Of a DNA stretch of 40,303 nucleotides, positions 32,165-40,229 are shown piece by piece (position 1 is the stretch's first letter; the number at the start of each line of letters is the position of its first letter). Made by a program: the position numbers and the translations under genes. The notes under the pieces were generated by a model that saw only the letters and a list, made by a program, of their open reading frames with translations, made no database searches and was not told where the DNA came from. Origin of the DNA: an uncultured Bacilli bacterium (GTDB lineage: Bacteria; Bacillota_I; Bacilli_A; RF39; UBA660); NCBI GenBank assembly GCA_934131175.1, contig CAKOZD010000016.1, forward strand, positions 1 through 40,303, read 5' to 3'.

Positions 32165-34903
32165 TTATTCAATAACATATGGATCCTCCTTCGTTCCTGA
32201 ACCTGTGAACTGAAGATTTGAAGAATCTAGATTGATCACTGGGCGAACGCCGTAGCCGCCACCGACAAAACCCCATACGCCCAACTCGCCGGAAGACGCC
32301 ACAGACAACTCGCGAGCGCCGCCATTGACGTAGAAGTGGGACGGCGACATGGTCCAATAATAGGTACCGGTATACAAATAGAATAATTGATTTTTATAAC
32401 TTGTTCTTGCTCCTGCCATGTTAACTTCATCTGCTGTTATTAAACCAATTGGACTTGTTAATTTTTTGTTACCGATTGTACTATTTGTTGTTGTAAATTT
32501 ATCATTAACATTTGAACATGTTAATCTTGGTCCAGTCATTCTTCCACCCCATGAGTAGAACCTTTCATATCCATATATTGTTGGTACTGCTCCATATCCT
32601 GAATTTTGATAAGTACCACTTTTTATTGTAGATATTTCCCTATCGTTACAGAATGATGAGTTTGTTGCAATTTTATCACTATAACTTGATAAATTGTTTT
32701 TATACCAGTTTTCTAAATATGTTTTCATATTACTATTTGTTGTATTTGATATAGCATTTTCAAGTGATGGTGATGCATACTCTACTGCTTTTACATTCAT
32801 AGATGTTGGACTTACATACTTATCAACATGATTCAATCTTTGACTAGTCGATGTTGATGATGTTCCAAAAACTGTATATAATTTATCATTCGCATGCTTA
32901 GTGTTATATTCTGATAATGTCATTGCTTCAAGTGTTCCACTCAACTTAAATGCATTGTTATTTTTATCAAATGTATATTCTGTTCCAAAATAATATTTTG
33001 CTGTTGCAGACAATCCTGAATAAGTAAAAGCATAGGTCCATTCTTTTATTTCATTTGTACTGGTGTCTCCATACATATATCCAACATAAGCATTATCACT
33101 CCATCTAGAATTAAATGCACTTGTTCCTACTTGTCTATTACTACTTGATTCACCATTTGCATGAGGAGATGTTCCATCATAAATTAATCTTACTGAATTA
33201 TCTCCATTTATTCTTATAATTCTCCAATATTTGTTTGCAAACTTAACATAGTTTCCTCCAACTATTCCTCTATAATAATAACTTGTTCCTTCATCATCAG
33301 CTGTTGAATAAAGACCTGATTCTGAATTATCATAACTTAGAATTGCTGATGAATAATTATATTTAGTCAAAGTATAAGTCACTTGTTGAGTCGTCTGGTT
33401 GGTAGATGACGTTGCACTAGTTAACAAATACATTGTGTCACAAGACGTACTTGTATTTCCACATGTATAATATGTTCCATTAGAATAATCTTTGGTTGTT
33501 GGGTCTACCAATGTTGCACTCTTTAAAGTATATTTCCCAGTTGACTCTTGGAATGTGTAACCAGTATTTGTATCTGTTACTTGTGAAATATAAATATATG
33601 ACGAAGTTGATAGCGTTGATGTTTGTGTTGCATGTATTTCATTATATTTTATAGCTGGACTTGTAACATTAAAATTAGGTGTACCTTTATTTACAATTTC
33701 TTGCTTTGCTTCAGTAACATTTGTATTTTTTTGTTCTGTTGCAATTATACAATCTGAGAAATTAGTTAAATTGTTCTTCTCACACCAACTTTTATGTCTT
33801 ATTGTTGTACTCTTAGCAGTTATTTCAGATATATTTCCTGCAATATCTTCAGCATAAACTGTTGCTAAATAATCTCCTTCATCTAAACTTGTAAATGTAT
33901 AATTAGGAAATTCACTTTCAACATAAGTAGTTCCACTATCTTTACTATAGTAATATTTACTAATTCCACTAAATGAATCTTTTGCATCTACTGTAATTGT
34001 CATAGTATCATCATTAGGTTCAATAGTAACTGTAGATATAGTTGGTTTCTCATTATCAACTTTATATTTATTACTACATCTGCTATATTCATTACCTTTA
34101 CTATCAACTGCTTTAAAACACGCCACTTGATAATCTTTATTATTTGAAAAAGCAATATTGTATTTATTGTTTGTTTTTGTTATCTCTTTTTCTGGTACAC
34201 ATACTTCATCAGTTGTTACACAATATTTTGCATAAGCAATTTTTGTATCATCTAATACTTCAAAATTAAGAGATAATGTTTTATACCAATCTTCATTTCC
34301 TAATTCATGGTCGCCTAAATCATATTTAATTCTTGTACCATTTCCTGTACCATCATCTTGTACATAATTAAGAGTAAAACTTAATTTTGCATTTATATCA
34401 TTTGGAGCGTAATTATTTCCATCCTTATATTTTATCTCTATTTTTAATGTCTCTTTTGAATCTTTTTTTAATAAGTCTTTTTCTTTTATTTCATTTCCAT
34501 CCGAATATTTAATTGAATATTCTAAATATTTTTGTTGTTCTTCAGTTAATTCTGTTTTAAATATTTCTGTTAGCATAGCATCAATTGATCCTGAATTAAC
34601 TACATCAACATCAAATGAATATTTATCTCCTGGACTTTCTAACGATATATCCATTGATATTGTTGTATCATTAACAATCTTTGCTGGTGTAGTTGCTTCT
34701 ACATTTCCATCATCAAATTTTATATTTGAAAAATGAATGTTCCAAGATGTTTTTGCTATATTTGCTGTTCCAGCTAATTTTAAATTACTACTTAGATATG
34801 CATATCCTACGCCTATAGTTGACCAAGCAAATAAGATTAACGCAAAGATAAGTAATTTTTTACTATTTTTTATTGAAAAGTATTTATTTATCTTTCGTTT
34901 CAC
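32165..34903 (-). CDS. DGR-diversified TasA-like surface protein (variable protein)
   Basis: 912 residues. A SipW-type signal (KKLLIFALILFAWSTIGVGYAYLSSNL) is followed by a TasA/camelysin-like fibre domain (about 35-185, ending FTLNYVQDD) closely like the 179-residue protein at 38186. An Ig-like domain follows (about 285-370, KPTISTVTIEPNDD to SEITAKS), then a Ser/Thr/Asn-rich linker, then a C-type-lectin-like domain (about 560-912) with ANKYWRIIRINGDNS, YVGYMYG, and the C-terminal GVRPVINL. The variable region is residues 852-888. Start is GTG at 34903 after AAGGAG. It is the receptor-like product of the DGR: a fibre-associated protein with a hypervariable binding face. Confidence 0.9.
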   Translation of the reverse strand: MKRKINKYFSIKNSKKLLIFALILFAWSTIGVGYAYLSSNLKLAGTANIAKTSWNIHFSNIKFDDGNVEATTPAKIVNDTTISMDISLESPGDKYSFDVDVVNSGSIDAMLTEIFKTELTEEQQKYLEYSIKYSDGNEIKEKDLLKKDSKETLKIEIKYKDGNNYAPNDINAKLSFTLNYVQDDGTGNGTRIKYDLGDHELGNEDWYKTLSLNFEVLDDTKIAYAKYCVTTDEVCVPEKEITKTNNKYNIAFSNNKDYQVACFKAVDSKGNEYSRCSNKYKVDNEKPTISTVTIEPNDDTMTITVDAKDSFSGISKYYYSKDSGTTYVESEFPNYTFTSLDEGDYLATVYAEDIAGNISEITAKSTTIRHKSWCEKNNLTNFSDCIIATEQKNTNVTEAKQEIVNKGTPNFNVTSPAIKYNEIHATQTSTLSTSSYIYISQVTDTNTGYTFQESTGKYTLKSATLVDPTTKDYSNGTYYTCGNTSTSCDTMYLLTSATSSTNQTTQQVTYTLTKYNYSSAILSYDNSESGLYSTADDEGTSYYYRGIVGGNYVKFANKYWRIIRINGDNSVRLIYDGTSPHANGESSSNRQVGTSAFNSRWSDNAYVGYMYGDTSTNEIKEWTYAFTYSGLSATAKYYFGTEYTFDKNNNAFKLSGTLEAMTLSEYNTKHANDKLYTVFGTSSTSTSQRLNHVDKYVSPTSMNVKAVEYASPSLENAISNTTNSNMKTYLENWYKNNLSSYSDKIATNSSFCNDREISTIKSGTYQNSGYGAVPTIYGYERFYSWGGRMTGPRLTCSNVNDKFTTTNSTIGNKKLTSPIGLITADEVNMAGARTSYKNQLFYLYTGTYYWTMSPSHFYVNGGARELSVASSGELGVWGFVGGGYGVRPVINLDSSNLQFTGSGTKEDPYVIE
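32241..32352 (-). repeat. DGR variable region (VR)
   Basis: The 3' end of the target gene, encoding residues 852-888 (MSPSHFYVNGGAREL to GGYGVRP). G+C is about 65% by my count, against roughly 25% around it. Compared with TR2, twelve codons are changed, all by adenine substitution. The invariant end GGCTACGGCGTTCGCCCA is the likely initiation-of-mutagenic-homology site. Cassette replacement leaves the 24 C-terminal residues unchanged. Confidence 0.95.
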
Positions 34904-34920
34904 GCAAAATCATCTCCTTT

Positions 34921-36282
34921 TTAATTTAAATCTAAAATGTATGGATTATTTTCTTCTCCAGTTCCAGACTTTATATTTATTTCATTTTTAATTACAATTG
35001 AAGGTCTTACTCCTAATTGGTCACTTACTTTAGCACTTGATAATATTTCTGTTTTAGAAGATGTATCAATATTTGAATTTGTATCATAGCTATATGGAGT
35101 CATTGTAAAGAACACTTCATCATTTGAAAAATTATTAACTAAACCAACTTCTTCTGATGTTAATAGTGCAACTGGATACGTTAACATTCCATTTCCATTT
35201 CTTACACTTACTGTGAAAGCATCTCTTGTGTTTTGACACGTTAAACTTATATTTGTTTTAGTATAATTTAATTTATTGGTATGCCATGAATTAAATATAT
35301 TTAATTTATTTGTTGAATCTTCATCTTTATTTTTTATACTTCCTGTATATAAATCTCTATTATTACACCATACTGAGTCTTCTAAATATTTTGTATAGTC
35401 TATCATATTATTTTTATACCATTCATCTATTTCTTTTTTTATATTTGAGTCAGTTATATTTACAAAACTTTTTTCTTTTATTGTATCTATTGTTGCTCCA
35501 CTTGATAATTCAAAATATTTAGATGTTATATCACTAGAAAAATCAGTTACATAATATACTTTTGAACAATAATTTTTTGCATCAAAACATGTATAGTGAT
35601 ATTTAGTTGCTAATGTATTTTTATCATTTGTCCATGATGTTGATATATAATCATCACTTAAAACATAAGTATCTGTATCTTTATTATATGTTACATTATT
35701 TGAATAAACATATTCATAATCCTGTTTTGTCATATCCTTTTCTTCTTGTTTATAAGAAACTCCATACATATATCCAACATCTGTTAAACTATTACTATCT
35801 GAATTAAAATTTGTAATTGTAAGTAAAGAGTCTTCACCAGTATTTGTACATACTCCATTTGAATCAGGTTTACCATTATATAAAATTTTTGTTCCACCCT
35901 TTTCTGTTGTTCTAATTATCTTCCAACAGTATCCAGCAAAATTAACATTATTATTAGTTGTATTTCCTCTAAAATATTTAATTGGAAATTCATCAGTTAT
36001 AGTTTCATTTTTTAAATATATTCCTTTTCCATTAGTATCAGAAGATTCTTGATTAAAATCTATACCATCAGTATTTTTAACATAATCACTTTCTATATTA
36101 TCTTCTACTGCATTGCATCCTATTCTTTTATATAAATTTTTGACTGCATTACAATTTTTCTTCTTTACTGTGACATTTGAATCAATAGTCAATGTTGTTG
36201 AAAGGAATGCATATCCTATACTTACTGAAAAAAACAATATTAAAATTAATGTTATATATATTTCTTTTCTTGTATATTTCAT
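34921..36282 (-). CDS. Secreted C-type-lectin-like paralog of the variable protein (not diversified)
   Basis: 453 residues. The same SipW-type signal (ITLILILFFSVSIGYAFLSTTL) is present, but the TasA-like domain is missing; a cysteine-containing segment leads directly to the lectin-like part: FAGYCWKIIRTTEKGGTKILYNG near 115, DVGYMYGVSY near 165, and FFTMTPYSYD to QLGVRPSIVIK at the end, parallel to the diversified protein's WTMSPSHF to GVRPVINL. There is no nucleotide match to TR, so no mutagenesis is expected. AAAGGAA precedes the ATG. It ends 18 bases before the target gene and is in the same operon. It may be a partner subunit, adaptor or fixed ancestral version. Confidence 0.8.
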   Translation of the reverse strand: MKYTRKEIYITLILILFFSVSIGYAFLSTTLTIDSNVTVKKKNCNAVKNLYKRIGCNAVEDNIESDYVKNTDGIDFNQESSDTNGKGIYLKNETITDEFPIKYFRGNTTNNNVNFAGYCWKIIRTTEKGGTKILYNGKPDSNGVCTNTGEDSLLTITNFNSDSNSLTDVGYMYGVSYKQEEKDMTKQDYEYVYSNNVTYNKDTDTYVLSDDYISTSWTNDKNTLATKYHYTCFDAKNYCSKVYYVTDFSSDITSKYFELSSGATIDTIKEKSFVNITDSNIKKEIDEWYKNNMIDYTKYLEDSVWCNNRDLYTGSIKNKDEDSTNKLNIFNSWHTNKLNYTKTNISLTCQNTRDAFTVSVRNGNGMLTYPVALLTSEEVGLVNNFSNDEVFFTMTPYSYDTNSNIDTSSKTEILSSAKVSDQLGVRPSIVIKNEINIKSGTGEENNPYILDLN

Positions 36283-36305
36283 AAAACTATTCCTTTCTAA
36301 AAAAC

Positions 36306-36923
36306 TTATTTTTCAAATGAAAATCTTTCACTACTTTTTTTCACATCATCTTTTTTTCTTACTGGAGATATTTTATATGCTTTATCATTTGGTAACTTTA
36401 TTATTGTTGTTTTACTTATTTCGTTTAATGTTTCTTCATCTATATCTCCTTTATTTTTATTCTTGATTTTATTATTATTAATTTCTATCTCAAGAGGTGA
36501 TAAAATATCATCATTCTTTTTTAGAATAAATATTATAGCTTGGTTTTGATCAAACAAAATAAATGAACAATTATCTGTTTGTTTAAAAAAGTAAATCATT
36601 TTTCTTAATTCTGTTTGAGCATCAATTAAGTCATCTATTGAATTAACTAAAATTATTTTCTCACTATCTATAACTGGAACCTTTCTTGTTTCAACTAATA
36701 CTGAATCATATGTTTTTAATATTTTCTTTAATTTTGTTTCATACTTTTCTTCGTTTGTATCTCCAGCAAATCTATATGTTAATTCTTGAATTATAAATGA
36801 TACTGCTATTGCTAATACAATAACTGCATAATTTATATAACTATTCATAATCAAATACCCCCCAAAAAGCACAACTGCTAAAATAAATATATCAAATATT
36901 ATTAATTTATCTTTCTTTGTCAT
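36306..36923 (-). CDS. Membrane protein of the fibre operon, unknown function
   Basis: 205 residues. Two hydrophobic segments near the N-terminus (IIFDIFILAVVLFGGYLIM and INYAVIVLAIAVSFII, about residues 8-44) precede a soluble alpha/beta part of about 130 residues (KVPVIDSEKIILVNSIDDL, then NCSFILFDQNQAIIFIL) and a Lys-rich tail. The alpha/beta part vaguely recalls domains found next to SipW-type peptidases, such as DUF5305-like proteins, but I cannot confirm this. GAAAGGATAAG precedes the ATG. It lies five bases after the signal-peptidase gene and 23 before the lectin-like paralog, so it is surely cotranscribed and may help assemble or anchor the fibre. Confidence 0.6.
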   Translation of the reverse strand: MTKKDKLIIFDIFILAVVLFGGYLIMNSYINYAVIVLAIAVSFIIQELTYRFAGDTNEEKYETKLKKILKTYDSVLVETRKVPVIDSEKIILVNSIDDLIDAQTELRKMIYFFKQTDNCSFILFDQNQAIIFILKKNDDILSPLEIEINNNKIKNKNKGDIDEETLNEISKTTIIKLPNDKAYKISPVRKKDDVKKSSERFSFEK

Positions 36924-36927
36924 ACAC

Positions 36928-38082
36928 TTATCCTTTCTGAGAAATTAGTTCAGATATAAATACACTTGGATATGAAATATATGGTATTTTTCCTATAACT
37001 TTTCCCTTTATATTCTTTAATTTTATTTCAACATTATCTTCTGTATTATTGGCATCACCTTTTGTTATATATATCTTTTCATCATTTTTAATCATTGTTT
37101 TGACTATCCTATGTATTATTATTCTGTCACTTGTCTTATAAGCGATAATGTCTCCTTTTTTTATTTCTTTTTCATTTTTTATCTTCTTAATAATTACTGC
37201 GTCCCCTTTGCTTATTTTTGGTTGCATTGAATTTGAACCAATTCCAAGCATTTGATATTTAAACACCCCTGACGTTAACAGTATTAGAACTAAAATAATA
37301 ATTACTAATGGAATATCATATAATTTTATAGATTTTTCTTTAAATTCATGTTTAATTGGTTCTCTACTATATTGTTCAACAATAGATGACGTACTTATAT
37401 ATATCATTATTGGTAAAGTTATTAATATCATTGAATTAAAATAGTCACCTAAATTTGGAAATATTGGTAAAAGGTATTTATACAAATCCATTACTAAACG
37501 ATATATTACTGAACTTTTTAATCCAGCATAATATGTTAAATAACTTAATGATGCATTTTTTATTATTATTGGTAATATAACCGATGATGTTATTTCAAAC
37601 ACATTTTTAAAATTATAATTAATTATTGGTCTGATTGTTATCGTTAATTCTAATAAAATTAAACCTATTGTAAATAGAGTTATATCTTTTTTCTTATCAG
37701 TGTTTGATGATATAAAAATATATCTTATTAATTCTGTTGCAATAATAATTATTATTGGTGAAAGCATATTTTCAAATATCTTATTTATTTTTAATGAGTA
37801 AGCATTTTTCAAGAAACCAGTAAAGAAACCTAATAAATACATTATTGCAAAGGTAATTACAACAAAAAAGATTGTGTTTTTTAATAAATCATCTTTTATT
37901 TTTGTTTTCTTATCTTTTCTATAACCATATATTAAAAGTAAAATACTTAATAATATTATTAAAAATCCAGCAGTTAGTGTTTCTGAGTAAGCAGGGATTC
38001 TTGTAAATATAATGAATTTATAAAAAAGTATATATAGGAGTATTACTAATAATAAAATATAATTTTTTAAATTTCTTTTCAT
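36928..38082 (-). CDS. SipW-like signal peptidase fused to a polytopic membrane domain
   Basis: About 384 residues. The last ~110 form an ER/archaeal-type signal peptidase I (S26B): GIGSNSMQPKISKGDAVII with the catalytic Ser near 285, RIIIHRIVK with a catalytic His near 324 in place of the bacterial Lys, and KGDANNTEDN with Asp near 343. The first ~260 residues carry about eight hydrophobic segments and resemble no peptidase part I know; normal SipW proteins are only ~190 residues. The start at 38082 is chosen for spacing from AAGGG. It lies between the TasA-like gene and the other fibre genes and should cleave their unusual signal peptides. Confidence 0.82.
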   Translation of the reverse strand: MKRNLKNYILLLVILLYILFYKFIIFTRIPAYSETLTAGFLIILLSILLLIYGYRKDKKTKIKDDLLKNTIFFVVITFAIMYLLGFFTGFLKNAYSLKINKIFENMLSPIIIIIATELIRYIFISSNTDKKKDITLFTIGLILLELTITIRPIINYNFKNVFEITSSVILPIIIKNASLSYLTYYAGLKSSVIYRLVMDLYKYLLPIFPNLGDYFNSMILITLPIMIYISTSSIVEQYSREPIKHEFKEKSIKLYDIPLVIIILVLILLTSGVFKYQMLGIGSNSMQPKISKGDAVIIKKIKNEKEIKKGDIIAYKTSDRIIIHRIVKTMIKNDEKIYITKGDANNTEDNVEIKLKNIKGKVIGKIPYISYPSVFISELISQKG

Positions 38083-38121
38083 TTTCATCCCTTCTTCTAT
38101 ACTTATATATAGATACCTGCT

Positions 38122-38173
38122 CTATATTTATATATAAATATAGAAGTTGCAGCTTGGATTTTCACCAAGCTGC
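38122..38173 (-). promoter_or_regulatory. Intergenic hairpins between the TasA-like and signal-peptidase genes
   Basis: A 9-bp perfect GC-rich stem GCAGCTTGG / CCAAGCTGC (38149-38173, loop ATTTTCA) lies 12 bases after the TasA-like stop codon, and a 22-bp perfect palindrome of A and T (38122-38143) follows it on the transcript. No T tract follows the first stem, so it is more likely an mRNA-protecting or attenuating hairpin than a full terminator. It would make the fibre subunit more abundant than the peptidase. Confidence 0.6.
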
Positions 38174-38185
38174 TATATCTATTTA

Positions 38186-38725
38186 TTAATCTTGAACATA
38201 GTTCATTGCAAATGTTAAATTTAATGTTTGTGCGTCTGTAGGTAATTGATTATTTGAAATATTTTTATCAAATTCAACTCTTACCCTTAATGTTTTTGTT
38301 GCTCCAACAGCTAATTTATCATCTGCTTTAATTGCAGTACCATCACTATATTTAACTGTATAATTTGTATAAACATCTTGTTCTGTTGATACTCCGCTTA
38401 ATATAGGTGCATCACCTAATTTTGCAGCAATAGTTCCATTGTTTGTAACATCTACTGTAAATTCATAAAAATCACCTGGTTTAGTTAATTCAACATTGTA
38501 ATCAACTGTTGTTGTGGCACTATCAATTGCAGCTGCTTTTGTTGCTGATACACTACCTGATGTAACTTGTAAATTTGTAAAATGTACATCCCATGAAGCA
38601 TTATTAATTTTTGAAGTTCCCTTAATATTTAAAGTTGTGCTTAGAGCTGCGTATCCAACTGTAATAGTTAATAGTAATAAGGCTAGTAGTGATAAAACAA
38701 CTTTTTTACCGTTTTTTTTCTTCAA
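38186..38725 (-). CDS. TasA/camelysin-like fibre subunit
   Basis: 179 residues. A SipW-type signal (KKVVLSLLALLLLTITVGYAALSTTL, cleavage near GYA-ALS) is followed by a beta-sandwich domain of the TasA/camelysin family: NNASWDVHFTNLQV, VDYNVELTKPGDFYEFTVDVTNNGTIAAKL and TLRVRVEFDKN to LNLTFAMNYVQD. The 912-residue variable protein repeats this domain with the same end (NYVQD). TasA-type proteins polymerise into amyloid-like fibres by donor-strand exchange. Start is TTG at 38725, seven bases after AGGAGG. It is the first gene of the fibre-DGR operon, with a hairpin after it. It is probably the major fibre subunit (inference). Confidence 0.85.
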   Translation of the reverse strand: MKKKNGKKVVLSLLALLLLTITVGYAALSTTLNIKGTSKINNASWDVHFTNLQVTSGSVSATKAAAIDSATTTVDYNVELTKPGDFYEFTVDVTNNGTIAAKLGDAPILSGVSTEQDVYTNYTVKYSDGTAIKADDKLAVGATKTLRVRVEFDKNISNNQLPTDAQTLNLTFAMNYVQD

Positions 38726-38809
38726 GATTTCACCTCCTCACTGCTTTTTATTTATCTTTTTTGTATATTTCTATAAAAAAGATGAATAATATAATTAAGA
38801 TAGACATGC

Positions 38810-38842
38810 TTTTTTCATAATATTTGCTATATTATGAAAAAA
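38810..38842. repeat. Palindromic repeat, left copy beside the integrase
   Basis: A perfect 14-bp-arm palindrome (arm TTTTTTCATAATAT, loop TTGCT, arm ATATTATGAAAAAA). Its core of 25 bases recurs in inverted orientation at 40156-40180 on the other side of the integrase gene. T comes before and A after the stem on both strands, so it does not look like a terminator. Confidence 0.65.
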
Positions 38843-38880
38843 AAGATAAAAATAAATAATATCAATGATTCTATCTTTTT

Positions 38881-38904
38881 TGACTAATAATTTGACTAAT
38901 AATT
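38881..38904. repeat. Direct repeat, left copy (putative integrase site)
   Basis: Two head-to-tail copies of TGACTAATAATT (period 12). The whole 24 bases match 40003-40026 at 22 positions. The integrase stop codon lies inside the second copy. Direct repeats on both sides of an integrase gene can be recombination arm or core sites. Confidence 0.6.
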
Positions 38905-39984
38905 TATAAAGATTGTATTAAAAAATTCTTTCTTGTATTCTAGATTTGAATGCACATATATTGATAATGTCGTTTTTACATTTGAATGACCAAGAACTTC
39001 ACTAAGTGATTTTATATCAAATCCAAGATGACAGCATCTTGTTGCAAATGTATGCCTTAAAATATGAAAATTGTAATCCTTCATATCAAGATTTTTTAAT
39101 ATTTTCTTATAATTATAATAAAAAGTTCTTGTATCTATTGCCTTTATAGAATTTGTTAAAACAAAATTTCTTTCATTATTTGAAATTAGTTTTCTATGTT
39201 CAAGCAAACATTTTAAAATAACTTTGTCTAATGGAATAACCCTAATAGAATTATCTGTTTTTGCTGAATTTAAAATAACTTTTGTCTTCTCAAATTTTTT
39301 ACCATCATTTGTTTTAACTCTAGACAAAGTATATTCTACTGTTAATACTTTATTTTCAAAATCAACGTTTTTCCACTTTAAAGCACAGACTTCGCCTAGT
39401 CTTAATCCAGTATGTAGTGAAATTAATATACCTAATGTATACTTATTTAAATTTAATATTGAGTAGTTTTCAATCCTTTTTAATTCATTATCATTCAACG
39501 TTTTTAATATCTTTTTATGTGTTTTAGGTAATTTAATTTCAAAATTTAATCCAGAATATTTTAGAATTGATTTAAAAATGACCATTACTTGTTTTAAAGT
39601 ATTCTCATTTATTTCATTTTTTTTACTATACATAAAATTGTAAATCATTGATTCTGAAATTTGATTCGTTTTTAAATTGCCAAATGTTGGTTTTATATGC
39701 TTGTTTATAATATTTGAATAATAATTTAATGTACTTAATTTTAGATTTATTTTATTTTTATTTAACCATTCATTTATTTTTACATTGAATAAATCATTAT
39801 CTATTTTTTCAATATTTTGATTTATTCTGAGCATTATTTCAGTACGTTTATTTTTTACTTCTTGATACGTCTTACCATAAACATAACCATAAATATTTTT
39901 TCCAGAATAGTCTCTTCCTTTTACATATCTTGCTTCCCATCTTCCATCTTTTCTATAAAAGATATTTTCACCTTTACGAGCCAT
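38896..39984 (-). CDS. Tyrosine recombinase / integrase
   Basis: 362 residues. N-terminal AP2-like arm-binding region (RKDGRWEARYVKGRDYSGKNIYGYVYGKTY), a core-binding SAM-like domain (about 65-150), and the catalytic domain with Arg195 (HTGLRLGEVCALKW), Lys242 (AKTDNSIRV), His307-x-x-Arg310 (HILRHTFATRC), His333 (LGHSNVKTTL) and the nucleophile Tyr343 (SIYVHSN). All catalytic residues are present, so it should be active. It resembles integrases of conjugative elements and prophages. A strong GGGAGGT precedes the ATG at 39984. It lies just upstream of the fibre-DGR operon on the same strand and is bracketed by direct and inverted repeats. Confidence 0.93.
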   Translation of the reverse strand: MARKGENIFYRKDGRWEARYVKGRDYSGKNIYGYVYGKTYQEVKNKRTEIMLRINQNIEKIDNDLFNVKINEWLNKNKINLKLSTLNYYSNIINKHIKPTFGNLKTNQISESMIYNFMYSKKNEINENTLKQVMVIFKSILKYSGLNFEIKLPKTHKKILKTLNDNELKRIENYSILNLNKYTLGILISLHTGLRLGEVCALKWKNVDFENKVLTVEYTLSRVKTNDGKKFEKTKVILNSAKTDNSIRVIPLDKVILKCLLEHRKLISNNERNFVLTNSIKAIDTRTFYYNYKKILKNLDMKDYNFHILRHTFATRCCHLGFDIKSLSEVLGHSNVKTTLSIYVHSNLEYKKEFFNTIFINY

Positions 39985-40002
39985 ATAATTTTACCTCCCT
40001 AA

Positions 40003-40026
40003 TGACTAATATTTTGACTAGTAATT
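40003..40026. repeat. Direct repeat, right copy (putative integrase site)
   Basis: TGACTAATATTT followed by TGACTAGTAATT, period 12, in the leader of the integrase gene. It matches the left copy (38881-38904) at 22 of 24 positions in the same orientation. The leader location would also allow the integrase to control its own expression. Confidence 0.6.
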
Positions 40027-40155
40027 ATTTAAATTACATATTTATATTCAACATATTTTGACATTTTTTTACTAAAATTGACAAAAATTACAAAATAATA
40101 TTGAATTTAGAATTTAATTATTATACAATAAGAGTGTAAGATAGTAGTAAATAAG

Positions 40156-40180
40156 TTTCATAATATAGCAAATATTATGA
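40156..40180. repeat. Palindromic repeat, right copy beside the integrase
   Basis: Core of 25 bases (TCATAATAT, AGCAA loop, ATATTATGA) that is the reverse complement of the core at 38814-38838. Here the plus strand continues with a run of T. The rest of 40027-40229 is AT-rich with no gene. Confidence 0.6.
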
Positions 40181-40229
40181 TTTTTTTTGCGGATTTTTTG
40201 AAAAAAGTTATATAAAAAAAGAAGAGTTT

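Noticed and set aside
32169..32430. Two additional minus-strand open frames overlapping VR
   Set aside because: They are frame-shifted shadows that arise because the GC-rich VR has few stop codons; the true frame is fixed by the 912-residue protein and by the TR/VR codon pattern.
34737..36466. Several plus-strand frames opposite the fibre genes (such as 36113-36466)
   Set aside because: They are very rich in Leu, Tyr, Phe and His because they are antisense to Asn/Lys-rich genes; no ribosome binding sites are seen.
38810..38842. Intrinsic terminator of the integrase gene
   Set aside because: The stem has T before it and A after it on both strands and contains no G+C-rich part; its inverted copy on the other side of the gene fits a recombination-related repeat better.
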